Source: Sphingobium aromaticiconvertens (GTDB lineage Bacteria > Pseudomonadota > Alphaproteobacteria > Sphingomonadales > Sphingomonadaceae). From it: DNA of 64,000 nt. Shown here in pieces: positions 45,278 through 55,409 of the stretch. The DNA is taken from assembly GCF_037154075.1 (NCBI RefSeq), contig NZ_JBANRJ010000001.1:2661501-2725500 (forward strand), in the 5' to 3' direction. The translations under genes were made by a program, and so were the position numbers. Below the pieces are notes generated by a model that was not told the DNA's origin, searched no databases, and worked only from the letters and a program-made list of their open reading frames with translations. The first letter of the stretch is position 1; every line of letters begins with the position of its first letter.

Positions 45278-46569
45278 TGGGCCGTTATCTGTTCCGGCTC
45301 CCTGACGTTGGCGAAGGGGTTGCCGAAGCCGAGATCGTCGTATGGCATGTTAAGCCTGGAGATACGGTCAAGGAAGACCAGAGTCTGGTTGATGTCATGA
45401 CCGACAAGGCGACCGTTGACATGACTTCGCCGGTCGATGGGACCGTTACGGCAATTCACGGCGACATTGGCTCGATGCTGCCCGTTGGTTCGGTGCTGAT
45501 TGAACTTGAAGTTGATGGGGTCGGCAATGCTGCGGCAATCACTGAAGAGTTGACGGCTCTGGCACCGAGCGTTTTGGCCGAGCTGAACCCACCGGTAACC
45601 GATCCTCCTCCTGCTCTTCCTCCTTCTCCAGCAAAGGGAGAAGGCCGTGCACTGCCGCGTCGTCCTGCAGTCGCTACTTTTGCCACGCGCGCGGAAGGCG
45701 ACGTGCCGCTTGCGTCGCCGGCCACACGCGCAAGGGCTTTCGAACGCGGGGTTGCCTTGCAGTTTGTGCCTGGGACCGGACCGGGCGGGCGCATCACCGC
45801 AGACGATCTCGATGCATATCTGAAAAGTGACGGAGCGATATCCCTCGACGATGCACGTTACATCGCACGCGAAGGCGTACAGGAAACCAAAATCATCGGC
45901 CTGCGGCGGAAAATCGCAGAAAAGATGCAGGAGGCCAAGCGTCGTATCCCTCACATCGCCTATGTCGAGGAAACCGACGTCACCGAACTCGAAAAGCTTC
46001 GGCAGGACCTCAACGCGCACCGAAAGCCTGACCAACCCAAGCTTACGTTGCTACCCTTTTTCATGCTGGCGCTCGTCCGGGCGCTACCCGACTTTCCACA
46101 TATAAATGCGCGATACGACGACGATGCCGGCATACTGCACCGCTATGATGGTATTCATATTGGCATCGCAACACAAACGCCGGGCGGCCTCATGGTTCCG
46201 GTGGTGCGTCATGCGGAGGCGCACGATCTTTGGAACCTCGCGCGGGAAGTGGCGCGGGTCAGCGCCGCCGCGCGCGATGGCACCGCCGCACGGGAAGATC
46301 TCAGTGGTTCGACGATCACGGTCACCAGTCTGGGAACGCTTGGCGGAATTACGACGACGCCGGTGATAAACCATCCCGAGGTGGCAATTATCGGCCCGAA
46401 CAAAATCGTCCAGCGACCGGTGATAGAAGGCAGCTTCGTGACTGTGCGCAAGATGATGAACCTGTCCTCATCGTTCGATCATCGTATCGTCGATGGCTAT
46501 GACGCCGCTCTGTTTGTGCAGCGGTTGAAGCGGTTGATCGAGCACCCTGCGCTCCTCTTCATGGAATGA
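45277..46569 (+). CDS. bkdB: Branched-chain 2-oxoacid dehydrogenase E2 (dihydrolipoyl acyltransferase)
   Basis: 430 residues. The lipoyl domain (residues 1-80) has the lipoylated Lys in VMTDKATVDM. A Pro-rich linker contains PPALPPSPAKGEGR, coded by a palindromic repeat. The E3/E1-binding domain is LASPATRARAFERGVALQFVPGTGPGGRITADDLDAY. The catalytic domain ends with SSSFDHRIVDGYDAALF, holding the active-site His and Asp. It transfers the acyl group to CoA. The ATG overlaps the E1beta stop by one base. Confidence 0.95.
   Translation: MGRYLFRLPDVGEGVAEAEIVVWHVKPGDTVKEDQSLVDVMTDKATVDMTSPVDGTVTAIHGDIGSMLPVGSVLIELEVDGVGNAAAITEELTALAPSVLAELNPPVTDPPPALPPSPAKGEGRALPRRPAVATFATRAEGDVPLASPATRARAFERGVALQFVPGTGPGGRITADDLDAYLKSDGAISLDDARYIAREGVQETKIIGLRRKIAEKMQEAKRRIPHIAYVEETDVTELEKLRQDLNAHRKPDQPKLTLLPFFMLALVRALPDFPHINARYDDDAGILHRYDGIHIGIATQTPGGLMVPVVRHAEAHDLWNLAREVARVSAAARDGTAAREDLSGSTITVTSLGTLGGITTTPVINHPEVAIIGPNKIVQRPVIEGSFVTVRKMMNLSSSFDHRIVDGYDAALFVQRLKRLIEHPALLFME
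45622..45644. repeat. In-frame palindromic repeat in the E2 linker
   Basis: CCTTCTCC (45622-45629) pairs with GGAGAAGG (45637-45644) across seven bases. It encodes PSPAKGEGR within the flexible Pro/Ala linker. The pattern resembles the short GGGAGAAGG-type intergenic palindromes common in alphaproteobacteria, inserted in a place where extra residues are tolerated. Identification with a known repeat class is inferred. Confidence 0.6.
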
Positions 46570-46573
46570 TGCA

Positions 46574-47971
46574 ATGACCACATCCTTTTCTCCCAAAGTG
46601 CTTGTCGTTGGCGGCGGTCCGGGCGGCTATGTAGCGGCAATCAGGGCCGGACAGCTTGGGATCGATACCATTCTGGTTGAAGCCGACAGGCTGGGCGGCA
46701 CCTGTCTCATCAGGGGATGCATCCCGTCGAAGGCGCTGATCCAGGCCGCCTCGTTTCATGCCGAAATCACCGAGGCTGCGCGCACGCCCCGTTTTGGTAT
46801 TGGGCTCACAGCGGCACCCACGCTTGATTTTGGCGTGACGGTTGCTTGGAAAGAGAGCGTGGTCGATCAACTGAGCGGCGGCGTTGACGGATTGCTGCGT
46901 AAAGCGAAGGTCAAGGTGATTACCGGCCATGCCGTTTTTTCAGACGCCAAGACATGCACGGTCGAAACGGCTGAGGGTGTCGTCACGATCCGCCCCGAGC
47001 ATGTTGTCCTGGCGACGGGTTCGCTTCCGGTTGACCTCCCATTCCTGCCTTTTGGGGGCAAGGTGATTTCATCGACGGAAGCGCTATCGCTCCCGCGCGT
47101 CCCCCGATCGCTCGTCGTCGTCGGCGCTGGTTATATCGGCCTTGAACTCGGCATCGCCTTCCGAAAACTTGGCGCACAGGTGGCGATCGTTGAAGTAGCT
47201 GACCGCATTCTGCCGCTTTATGATGCCAAGCTCACCGCCCCGGTCCTTCGCTGGTTGAAAGTGCATGATGTAGCGTTGTATCTTGAGGCACGCGCGGTGG
47301 GCGAAGAAGGGCAGGGGCTCGCGATCGAGACTATCTCGGGTGAACGGAAAATATTACCGGCCGACCAGATACTTGTCACCGTTGGCCGCAGGCCCAACGT
47401 GGCGGGCTGGGGGCTGGAGGCAATGAATATTGCCATGAACGGCCCCTTCGTTCGTGTCGATGACCGATGCGCGACATCGACCACGAATGTGTGGGCAATA
47501 GGCGATCTGGTTGGTGAACCCATGCTGGCGCACAAGGCATCAGCGCAGGGAGAATGTGTGGCCGAGATCATCGCGGGCAAGATGCGGCGGTTCGCGCCAC
47601 GCGCTATTCCTGCGGTCTGCTTCACCGAGCCGGAGATCGTAAGTGTCGGACTGTTGCCGCATGAGGTTCCCGCAGGGGTCGAGTCGACCATCGGACAGTT
47701 CCCGTTTCTTGCCAATGGTCGCGCACTGTCGATGGAAGCAGGTAGCGGTGGAGGCTTCGTCCGCATCGTTGCGCGCAAAGCGGATCACCGTATCTTGGGC
47801 CTGCAGGCCGTTGGGGCTCACATTTCCGAATTTGCCGGAGAGTTCGCAACTCTGATCGAGATGGGGGCGGTCTTGGAGGATGTGGCCGGGATCATTCACG
47901 CGCATCCCACGTTGGGTGAAGCCATTCATGAAAGCGCGCTCGCCGCACTGGGACACCCTCTCCACATTTAG
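46574..47971 (+). CDS. lpdA: Dihydrolipoyl dehydrogenase (E3)
   Basis: 465 residues. FAD motif VVGGGPGGYVAAIRAGQLG, redox-active disulfide GGTCLIRGCIPSKAL, NAD motif VVVGAGYIGLELGIAFRKLGA, second FAD contact WAIGDLVGEPMLAHKASAQG and the catalytic HAHPTLGEAIHE. It reoxidises the E2 lipoyl group with NAD+. Four bases after E2, so it belongs to the same operon and is a dedicated E3. Confidence 0.95.
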   Translation: MTTSFSPKVLVVGGGPGGYVAAIRAGQLGIDTILVEADRLGGTCLIRGCIPSKALIQAASFHAEITEAARTPRFGIGLTAAPTLDFGVTVAWKESVVDQLSGGVDGLLRKAKVKVITGHAVFSDAKTCTVETAEGVVTIRPEHVVLATGSLPVDLPFLPFGGKVISSTEALSLPRVPRSLVVVGAGYIGLELGIAFRKLGAQVAIVEVADRILPLYDAKLTAPVLRWLKVHDVALYLEARAVGEEGQGLAIETISGERKILPADQILVTVGRRPNVAGWGLEAMNIAMNGPFVRVDDRCATSTTNVWAIGDLVGEPMLAHKASAQGECVAEIIAGKMRRFAPRAIPAVCFTEPEIVSVGLLPHEVPAGVESTIGQFPFLANGRALSMEAGSGGGFVRIVARKADHRILGLQAVGAHISEFAGEFATLIEMGAVLEDVAGIIHAHPTLGEAIHESALAALGHPLHI

Positions 47972-48098
47972 GGCTATGACTCCTTTTTATATAGGCTGCA
48001 GGATTTCGCCGCTCCGATTTGCTTGCCGACGATGGCGTATATTGACGTCCCCGAGAGAAAATTACATGCATTCTATCTACATTCTGTGAAGTGTTGAG

Positions 48099-48569
48099 AT
48101 GGAATTTTATTCGAGCTCGAGTTTTAATACTCAGCAATCATTGGGATATGTCCTTCGCCGCCTACACCAGGCGAGTGCAGCAGATCTTGAGCCGATTTTC
48201 GCAGAAGAGTGTATGACGGGCACACAATGGTCTGCCTTGATGTCGATTTCATCCGGTCACAGTACCACCTGTTCTGAGCTTGCCAGGGATCTCAGTTACA
48301 ATGGTGGCGCGATGACCCGCTTGGTCGACACGATGGAGGAATGCGGCTGGATCGTGCGCCGACGCGATACTTCCGATCGCCGCGTGGTCAAGCTTGCGCT
48401 GACGGCTACGGGCCATGAACTCGCCGCAAAATGCAAAGAGAAGGTTATTGCACGCTGGAACCAGCGATTGGAAGGATGGGATCGTGAGAAGGTTACGACG
48501 TTGGTTTCGCAACTCCAGGCATTACTGGAAATAGTGGAAACGGTAGGCGGCAAAGGTACACGCCCATGA
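48099..48569 (+). CDS. MarR-family transcriptional regulator
   Basis: 156 residues. Winged helix: CMTGTQWSALMSISSGHSTT, CSELARDLSYNGGAMTRLVDTMEECGWIVRRRDTSDRRVVKLALT, with the DxRxxxLxLT wing motif. Members repress efflux or aromatic degradation genes and release DNA on phenolic ligands. It lies 127 bp after lpdA and 125 bp before a TetR gene; its target is not evident. Confidence 0.9.
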   Translation: MEFYSSSSFNTQQSLGYVLRRLHQASAADLEPIFAEECMTGTQWSALMSISSGHSTTCSELARDLSYNGGAMTRLVDTMEECGWIVRRRDTSDRRVVKLALTATGHELAAKCKEKVIARWNQRLEGWDREKVTTLVSQLQALLEIVETVGGKGTRP

Positions 48570-48694
48570 TCGGGAAGTTGATGTAGGCGGATGCGTCATC
48601 CTGACAGCATACCGGCTTCACCACCCAATTTTCGCCTGAACCGGCCAGGCGAACGAATGGCAATGAGTTAGGAGTTGGGGGTGATAGAGAGCCA

Positions 48695-49318
48695 ATGGTT
48701 GGGAGAACGCTGAACACGGAGACCGTTGGATATCGTGGGCCGGACGACCACGCTGTGCGACTGAAGGTCATGACAACCGCAAAAAGTCATTTCTCGCGTT
48801 ATGGCTATCACAAGACAACTGTCTCGGACATCGCCAGAGTTATTGGTTTTTCCAAGGCTTATATTTACAAATATTTTGATTCTAAACAGGCGATCGGACA
48901 CGCGATTTGCTCGCAGGTACTCGGTATTTGTTTGGAACAAACACTGGCTGCGATCAAGGATGGCGCAGATGCTGCCGATCGCCTGAGGAGCTTCTTCGAT
49001 ACCATATGCGTCGCGAGCGCCACATTTTTACTGAATGACCCGAAACTGTATGAGCTTGCAGCACTTTCAGCGCTTGAAAAATGGCCCTGCTACACCGGCT
49101 ATCGTGCTGCATTGGGGAAAGCTTTGGGCGAGATCATCCTGCAAGGGCGCGAAGCCCGCGAATTCGAGCGCAAGACACCGTTTGATGAGACGATCAGTGG
49201 CATCATGCAAGCCATGGAAATTTTCTACAATCCGCTGATGCGCCAGTCTAACTCTGGTATGCTTCAGAGTCATCCGAGGGAGGTGGTCAATCTGGTGTTG
49301 CGTAGTCTCGCGCCGTGA
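48695..49318 (+). CDS. TetR-family transcriptional regulator
   Basis: 207 residues. The HTH is VMTTAKSHFSRYGYHKTTVSDIARVIGFSKAYIYKYFDSKQAIGHAI (about residues 25-72). The C-terminal ligand domain is helical (LLNDPKLYELAALSALEKWP). TetR proteins often govern nearby efflux pumps; the MFS gene at 49.7 kb converges on it and is a candidate target. Start may be the GTG-free ATG at 48695; nothing upstream contradicts it. Confidence 0.88.
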   Translation: MVGRTLNTETVGYRGPDDHAVRLKVMTTAKSHFSRYGYHKTTVSDIARVIGFSKAYIYKYFDSKQAIGHAICSQVLGICLEQTLAAIKDGADAADRLRSFFDTICVASATFLLNDPKLYELAALSALEKWPCYTGYRAALGKALGEIILQGREAREFERKTPFDETISGIMQAMEIFYNPLMRQSNSGMLQSHPREVVNLVLRSLAP

Positions 49319-49337
49319 ATTCGATCATTGGACGAAT

Positions 49338-49655
49338 ATGCAATTTTTTGGTCGTCTGTATTGGGGTTGGTCCGATATCTGCGAACTCTTGTACAATCAG
49401 GCTGTGTCGGCGCTCGCGCCGATGGCCGACCTCGATAAACGGACAGTTTCGGTCGGGCACAACGTGATAGATTTCACCGAATCGCACGAAGTTATTATTG
49501 CTGACCCAGCGCTTGCGATGGAGGATCGCATTTATGCAATGCTCGGGCAGGCTTTGCAGCCCGACCCCGTCTTGGCGAAAGGCTTCGGCCACAAAACGAG
49601 GGTCATTTCATGCACTCGCACATCGGCGATCGGGTCGAGCCAAATGATGGATTGA
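49338..49655 (+). CDS. Uncertain open frame of unknown function
   Basis: 105 codons (MQFFGRLYWGWSDICELLYN, then QAVSALAPMADLDKRTVSVG and on) filling the 340 bp between the TetR and MFS genes. No clear ribosome site and no recognised domain. The minus strand also carries an open frame here. It could be a gene remnant; treat as doubtful. Confidence 0.25.
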   Translation: MQFFGRLYWGWSDICELLYNQAVSALAPMADLDKRTVSVGHNVIDFTESHEVIIADPALAMEDRIYAMLGQALQPDPVLAKGFGHKTRVISCTRTSAIGSSQMMD

Positions 49656-49658
49656 AAG

Positions 49659-50990
49659 TTATCCTGCCAGTTCGGCAACTCGCGCGCAGCGTCCTGCCAA
49701 CATGAAGAACCAAGGCGCAACTGCGAGCAACGAGATCGTCGCGAGGATCGCGGGCTGGATAGAATTACCTGTACCCACAGCGTCACTGATAGCACCGGTG
49801 AGGAAAGGAAACAGCCCGCTGCCGATCAGGATCACTAGAAGCTTGCTCGTTGCCATCACCGATCCGCGCATCTGCGGTTTAGCGAGCGACAGTATGAGCG
49901 CATAGCTCGGGCCGTTAAGGAAACCGCCGATGAATGAGAACAGGATTAACGCTGCCAGGGCGACTCCAAGCGCGCTAGACAGCGCCATGACTATGCCCGC
50001 GGCCAGCGCCAGCACAGATGCGACCGCTGGGATCCGCGCGAGCCGCGAGGGCAGACTGCGCGAATAGCGGTCTGCGAAGGGGCCGACCGCAAGTGCCGCG
50101 ACCGTCTGCGACAATCCATAGCCGAGGCCAACCCAAATCGCGGCCCGACTGACTGGTAGTTCGTGAATACGGACGAGGAACGAGGTGAGCCAAAGAACAA
50201 GCGTTGAATTGACGCCGGTCACGATCATATTCCCCAGCAATGCATAGCGTAAAGCCGGATCCCGGACGATAGTGTGCATTACCTCGACCAGACGCGGAGC
50301 CTTCGCATTGACGCTTTTTACGGCGGAGCCGATATGCGTATCCTGATTCCCGCGCAGCGGCTCGCGGCAGGTAAAGAACAGCAACGCGGCAAACATCAAA
50401 CCGGGAAGGCCGGCCACGAGGAAGACCGCTCGCCATTCGAAATGCATAAGGATCCATCCGCCCAGGACAAAGATGACGAGCTGGCCGGCTGGTGCGCCAG
50501 CATAATAGATATTGATCGCGGTATTGCGCTGATGCAGCGGGAAGCTGTCCGAGATCAGTGAGACGCTCGCGGGCGACGCGACTGATTCTGCTGCACCAAC
50601 GCCCATCCGAGCAAGCACCAACTGGATGAAATTACCTGCTATGGCGCCGGACATTGTCAGCAGGCTCCATATCCCAGTGCTCACAGCCAGTAGCGCCCGT
50701 CGGTCAATACGGTCGATCAGCCAGCCCATTGGCAGCACGAAGGTTGCAAAGGTGATGGAATAGGCCATGCCGCCCAAGGCACCAAGTTGGGCGTCGTTGA
50801 GGTGAAATTCATGCTTCAGCGGTTCGCCGATGACCGAAACCACCGACCGATCGACTGCACCGAAAATGTAGATCAGAAGCAGTATTCCGAGCAAATACCA
50901 GCAATAGAGAGGATGCTCCGGTCGCGACATGCCCGCCCACCTAACGCCTTCCACCGCTTGGCCTGCTTCAAAATCGCGCTCCGGTATCAT
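49659..50990 (-). CDS. MFS transporter (spinster/aromatic acid-type)
   Basis: 443 residues, 12 hydrophobic segments. The first transmembrane region has YIFGAVDRSVVSVIGEPLKHEFHLNDAQLGALGG, and TM2-3 loop GWLIDRIDRRALLAV is the MFS signature. This group moves organic acids or sphingoid-type substrates in sphingomonad catabolic clusters. GGAG lies seven bases before the ATG at 50990; a Met at 50930 (MSRPEHPLYCW) is an alternative. A 261-bp intergenic region without other features separates it from the next MFS gene. Confidence 0.87.
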   Translation of the reverse strand: MIPERDFEAGQAVEGVRWAGMSRPEHPLYCWYLLGILLLIYIFGAVDRSVVSVIGEPLKHEFHLNDAQLGALGGMAYSITFATFVLPMGWLIDRIDRRALLAVSTGIWSLLTMSGAIAGNFIQLVLARMGVGAAESVASPASVSLISDSFPLHQRNTAINIYYAGAPAGQLVIFVLGGWILMHFEWRAVFLVAGLPGLMFAALLFFTCREPLRGNQDTHIGSAVKSVNAKAPRLVEVMHTIVRDPALRYALLGNMIVTGVNSTLVLWLTSFLVRIHELPVSRAAIWVGLGYGLSQTVAALAVGPFADRYSRSLPSRLARIPAVASVLALAAGIVMALSSALGVALAALILFSFIGGFLNGPSYALILSLAKPQMRGSVMATSKLLVILIGSGLFPFLTGAISDAVGTGNSIQPAILATISLLAVAPWFFMLAGRCARVAELAG

Positions 50991-51251
50991 CTTCTGTCTC
51001 CAAGTTAATTTTATGGTTTTGAAATTTCGAAGGAAATTCTGAGATCGAGATTGTCAAAAGATGCTCACCAGACCAAGGCAATCATATCGTTTCGTGAATG
51101 ATTTGGCATGCAGTCTTCGCACAAGACCATCGGCTAACCCGCCGCAAAAAATGTAGTTGGGTCCCAGGCCCGGGCGGTAGGCAACCGCTTCGTCAAGGAT
51201 TGAAAACAAGTTCCGTCAGGCGATGCGATTTTGTGATTTCCGTACATATTG

Positions 51252-52583
51252 CTAGGCTAGCTCCAGCGGCAGGGCGCGACCACGTGTCAACCGCCGCGAT
51301 AGACTCGTTGCCGCACCGAGTCCCCCCACTCCCGTCGCTATGGCAACGGCGAGGAAGGGCTGGTCTGGTGCGAGACTGAAGGCGACTGAGGCGATGCTGG
51401 CGCCAGCTATCTGTCCAAGGTGCCGGGCGACCGCCTGCATACCGGCAGCGGCGCCGGCACGTTCGATAGGCGCGGAGGCGAGTAGGGCATGATTGTTGGG
51501 TGTCTGGAAAAAGCCGAAGCCAAAACCGCAAAGCGCGAGGCACCAGGCGATGTCTGGCAGTGTGGGATGCAGATCCAGGCATAAGATCAAAGCAAGCCCC
51601 GTCGCCATCAGTGCTAGGCCCGCGCCTGCCAGTGTCGCGGTCGCAACCCGGCCCGTCAGCAGACCTGCGAGCGGCGCGGCGCAGGCGACCGCTACCGGCC
51701 AAGTCATCATCAGCGGCCCGATTTCGATCGGCGCTATATGCATTGCGCCTGATAGCAGGAATGGCAACGAGATGAACGCCAGCGTCTGCGCACTGAATGC
51801 CGCGACCGAAGTTATGATCGACAGCAGGAAAAGTCGAGTTCGCAGCAGGTCGATCGGCACCAGTGGGCTTGGCTGATTCAACGCTCGAGCGAACAGAGCA
51901 ATGCCGCAAGCCGAGCCTGCGGCGAAGGTCATAAATAGCAGCATCGGAGCCGCGGACAGATGGACCAGTTCCGTCCCTAGGAACAGCATCCCAAGTGTCC
52001 CAGCATAGAATGCAGCGCTGACCCAGTCATAACTTGAGCAACGGGCATTATCGGGCAGCGATCGTAGGCCGAGTAATAGCGCCAGGCCACATAGTGGAGC
52101 GCTGAGCAGGAAAATCCAGCGCCACGAGGCGATCGCGATTAGCAACGAGGCAACTGAGGGGCCGGCCGCCCCGAAAACGGCGATGATAACAGCGTTGGTG
52201 GCGAAGGCCCGCGCCAATCGATCGTGGGGAAAGATGTGGCGTATCAGCGCGCCGTTGACGCTAACGACGCCAGATAAACCGACTCCCTGCATCATCCGGC
52301 ACATTATCAGCAGGGTCAGGCTTGGCGCCATAAGGCAGCCCAGCGCAGCGACCAAATAGAGCAGCAGTCCGGCGTTGTAGACTCGGCGATAACCAAACCT
52401 TTCGCCGAGCGCGGAGAAAGGCAGGAGCGTCAGCAGTGTGCCCAGCTGATTGGCTTTGACCACCCATATCACGGCTGCTGGCGACGCTTGGAAAGCGGTG
52501 GCGATCGCGGGCAAAGTGACGCTCATTGCCATCACCTCGATGGAAACAGCCATCAACGTAATCCAGACCGTGCTGGCAGCCAT
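51252..52583 (-). CDS. MFS drug/metabolite exporter of the DHA2 (EmrB/QacA) type
   Basis: About 443 residues from MAASTVWITLMAVSIEVMAM, with 13-14 hydrophobic segments. LPFSALGERFGYRRVYNAG is the motif A variant and RMMQGVGLSGVVSVNGALIRHIFP the motif C region. It probably exports toxic compounds or pathway products by proton antiport. The frame is open upstream to 52754 across the end of the TonB receptor gene. I chose Met 52583 because the protein starts there directly before TM1; ribosome site not clear. It follows the receptor gene by about 70 bp. Confidence 0.82.
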   Translation of the reverse strand: MAASTVWITLMAVSIEVMAMSVTLPAIATAFQASPAAVIWVVKANQLGTLLTLLPFSALGERFGYRRVYNAGLLLYLVAALGCLMAPSLTLLIMCRMMQGVGLSGVVSVNGALIRHIFPHDRLARAFATNAVIIAVFGAAGPSVASLLIAIASWRWIFLLSAPLCGLALLLGLRSLPDNARCSSYDWVSAAFYAGTLGMLFLGTELVHLSAAPMLLFMTFAAGSACGIALFARALNQPSPLVPIDLLRTRLFLLSIITSVAAFSAQTLAFISLPFLLSGAMHIAPIEIGPLMMTWPVAVACAAPLAGLLTGRVATATLAGAGLALMATGLALILCLDLHPTLPDIAWCLALCGFGFGFFQTPNNHALLASAPIERAGAAAGMQAVARHLGQIAGASIASVAFSLAPDQPFLAVAIATGVGGLGAATSLSRRLTRGRALPLELA

Positions 52584-52651
52584 GCCCCGCCGCAGGAACG
52601 GCGAGGAATCCTGCGGCAGTGTCGCGGCGCCATCGCAGGATGAGAGATCCC

Positions 52652-54937
52652 TCAGAACCCGGCCTTGATCGCAACGCCCAATCGGCGCTGAGCCCCGATC
52701 GGCGAGGACTGGCATCCTTGGCGGAACACCGTACCATTCACCATGTTGTTGCAATAATATTTGTCGGTCAAATTGTTGATGAAGAGCCTAATGTCGAAAT
52801 TCTCATCATGGGTGATCAGCCCTACGGTGAGGTTCAGCACACCATAGCCGTCCTGGGTAGCCAATGGATCATGGTCGAGCTGGAACCAAGCCTTGCTGCG
52901 ATACTGAAAATCACCGCGAAGATAAAGGTCGAACGGTTGGCCGGGCATTGCGATCGTGTATGTCGCTGCAACATTACCTTTGTATTTCGGTGAGTTGACC
53001 GCCGCTGATCCGTCTACAGACTGCTGACCTCCAACGCAGGGGCGCGCACCGGGCTCATTGACTTGATTGGGATAGCAGCGCTGCGAGAGGTTTCTGATCT
53101 TGGCGTCGAGATAGGAGAAGCCGCCGCTGATGTTCAGCGCTTCCAATGGCTGAGCGTCGAAGTTCAGCTCCAAACCTTTTGCGCGGATATTTCCGGCATT
53201 CTGCACGATATTGGTATTGGTGTTGGGAATCAGTGCTGTCACCTGTACATCCTTGGTGTCGGTCTTGAACAGGGCGACGTTCAAGCGAAGCCGCCGGTCG
53301 AAGAACTCGGTTTTGAAGCCGATTTCGTAATTCTTCGAAATTGATGGCCGGATAAAACTGTTATTGGGGTCCAGTGGCATGGTCGATATTGTGCGCGGTG
53401 CATTACCTTGATCAACGCCCGATCCGACATAGCCCCGGCTGACGGTGGCATAGGCGCGGCTGCGAGGCATGAGTTCATAGCTTAGCCCTGCACGCCCCGC
53501 CCATTGGGTTTCGGACTTGGTCCCTCCAAAATCGAACGACGACTGAAAGGGTATGGTCGGCGCCCACGTTGTTTGGCTGAAATTGCTGTTGAAGCGAACA
53601 GGCAAATTGCTGAAGGCGTCGCGCTTGTAGGTAAAAGACAATTTCTCCCGGCTGCGTCGATAGCCGACGAACATGTCGAGGCCCGCGACTGGATGGAACG
53701 TGATATCTGTGAAGCCTGCAAAAACCTTGTTGCGGTCCGAGGTGTGGGTGATCGGATTGCTGTAATAATAGGGAAAGGCGGCGTCGGCACCGGTCGGCGT
53801 GCCTATCAGCGTCACAAACGCCCGGCCGCGGCCTTCGGCTGATAGAAAAGTTGCATTCTCGCCGAACTCGGTTTCCTTGAGATTGGTATGATAAACGCCG
53901 ACCGTGACGTCGACGAGATCGGATGAATATTCTGCACGGAGCTCCTGCGTGAAATAATGCCAGCGCGTGATCCGGGTCTTTCCACTATCGTTAAATGCCG
54001 GCGTACGCGGACTCGCGTAAGGAAAATTCATCGGATCGAGTACGCTTTGGAAAAAGAGCGGTGCCACTGCATCAAGCGCGGCCTTGCGATAGCTGGTGAG
54101 GGACTTGATGATCAGGCCTTGGCCGGCACGCCAAGTCAGATCAGCGACACCACCGCCGGTCTCCTGCCCATTGGTGTAAGGCTGGAACGTCGCAATCCCA
54201 AAAGGATCACGATACGCCTCCCCCAAGAGCGCGATCTGCCGCGAAGCAATATCGGGAACTGTTGGAAGCTGATAGGCCTGCAGCGGAACGATGACGGAGG
54301 CGGATCCCATTTCGCTGTTGTCGTGTAGATAATCGCCGCTTATCATCAGATCGAGGTCGGAGCCGAGATCGATCGCAAGTTTACCTTGGAAGCCGTAGAC
54401 CTGGTGCTTTCCGGCGTCTTCGGCCCCTTCGGCGTAGTTCTTGATGTAATCGGAATTCCGACGGTGATAGCCAAACAGGCGTAGCCTTATGCCGTCGGTA
54501 ATTGGCGCGTTGATCACGCCCTTCACCAACGTCTCGATATCGCCCTGTTTTCCCGCAATCAGCTCCCCGGCGACATAGCCTTCCAGCATGTTGGTCGGTG
54601 CCTTTCGCACAATGTTGATCACTCCCCCGGTTGCGTTGCGGCCATACAGCGTCCCCTGCGGTCCGCTTAGCACTTCGACTCGTTCTATATCGCCCAGCTC
54701 GCCGGCGAATTCGGCAGTGCGAGCAAGCGGAACTCCATCGACAACCACCGACACCGCTGGTTGGATGCCGATGCGATAGACATAGGATCCGATACCGCGG
54801 ATGTTAAATGTCGCAAATGAGGGGACCGCTCCGGTGGTATAGGTAAGCGCCGGCGATATCGAGGGTAAATCGGAGGCCGCTTTGATATTGCCCCGCTCGA
54901 TCGCGGTGTCTGAAACAACGCTGATCGAAATCGGTAC
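52652..54937 (-). pseudogene. TonB-dependent receptor, 5' end removed by the IS3 copy
   Basis: About 761 codons of receptor remain. The plug begins mid-way (SISVVSDTAIERGNIKAASDLPSISPALTYTTGAVPSFATFNIRGIGS), followed by VLSGPQGTLYGRNATGGVIN and a complete barrel ending RRLGVAIKAGF. The signal peptide, TonB box and first plug strands are absent, cut at base 54937 where the IS begins. It cannot reach the outer membrane as is. The frame stays open to the IS, though the first alternative start is at 54754. Confidence 0.88.
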
Positions 54938-54981
54938 TGTCCGCCGTCAGCACCAATGGCACAGATTTGAGGTTGTAAATT

Positions 54982-55042
54982 AAGGAGGGTTTGGGCTTCG
55001 TCGTAGTGACGAAGGAACGAAGATGAAGCCCAAACCCTCCTT
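54982..55042. repeat. Inverted repeat over the orfA start (copy 2)
   Basis: Same 18-bp arms and nested 7-bp hairpin as at 16677-16737. The right arm starts in the orfA ATG. Confidence 0.8.
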
Positions 55043-55409
55043 GAAAAATTCGCCGACAAAGGCCCCTGCTGAGCGTGTTGTGAAGGATATCCGGCGGCAG
55101 ACCCGGCGCCATTTCTCAGCCGAAGACAAGATCCGTATTGTGCTGGACGGTCTGCGCGGCGAGGACAGCATCGCCGAGTTGTGCCGCAAGGAAGGCATTG
55201 CCCAAAGCCTGTATTACACCTGGTCGAAGGAGTTCATGGAAGCGGGCAAGCGGCGCCTGGCCGGTGACACCGCCCGTGCTGCGACCACTGGCGAGGTGCA
55301 GGATCTGCGCCGCGAGGCCCGTGCCCTGAAGGAATGCGTGGCCGACCTGACGCTGGAAAACCGCCTGCTTAAAAAAAGCATGATCGCGGATGGGGGCGAC
55401 GACGAATGA
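55023..55409 (+). CDS. IS3-family transposase OrfA (copy 2)
   Basis: 128 residues, translation identical to the copy at 16718. HTH and leucine-rich coiled coil intact; stop overlaps orfB. Identity of both copies indicates recent spread or gene conversion. Confidence 0.93.
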   Translation: MKPKPSLKNSPTKAPAERVVKDIRRQTRRHFSAEDKIRIVLDGLRGEDSIAELCRKEGIAQSLYYTWSKEFMEAGKRRLAGDTARAATTGEVQDLRREARALKECVADLTLENRLLKKSMIADGGDDE

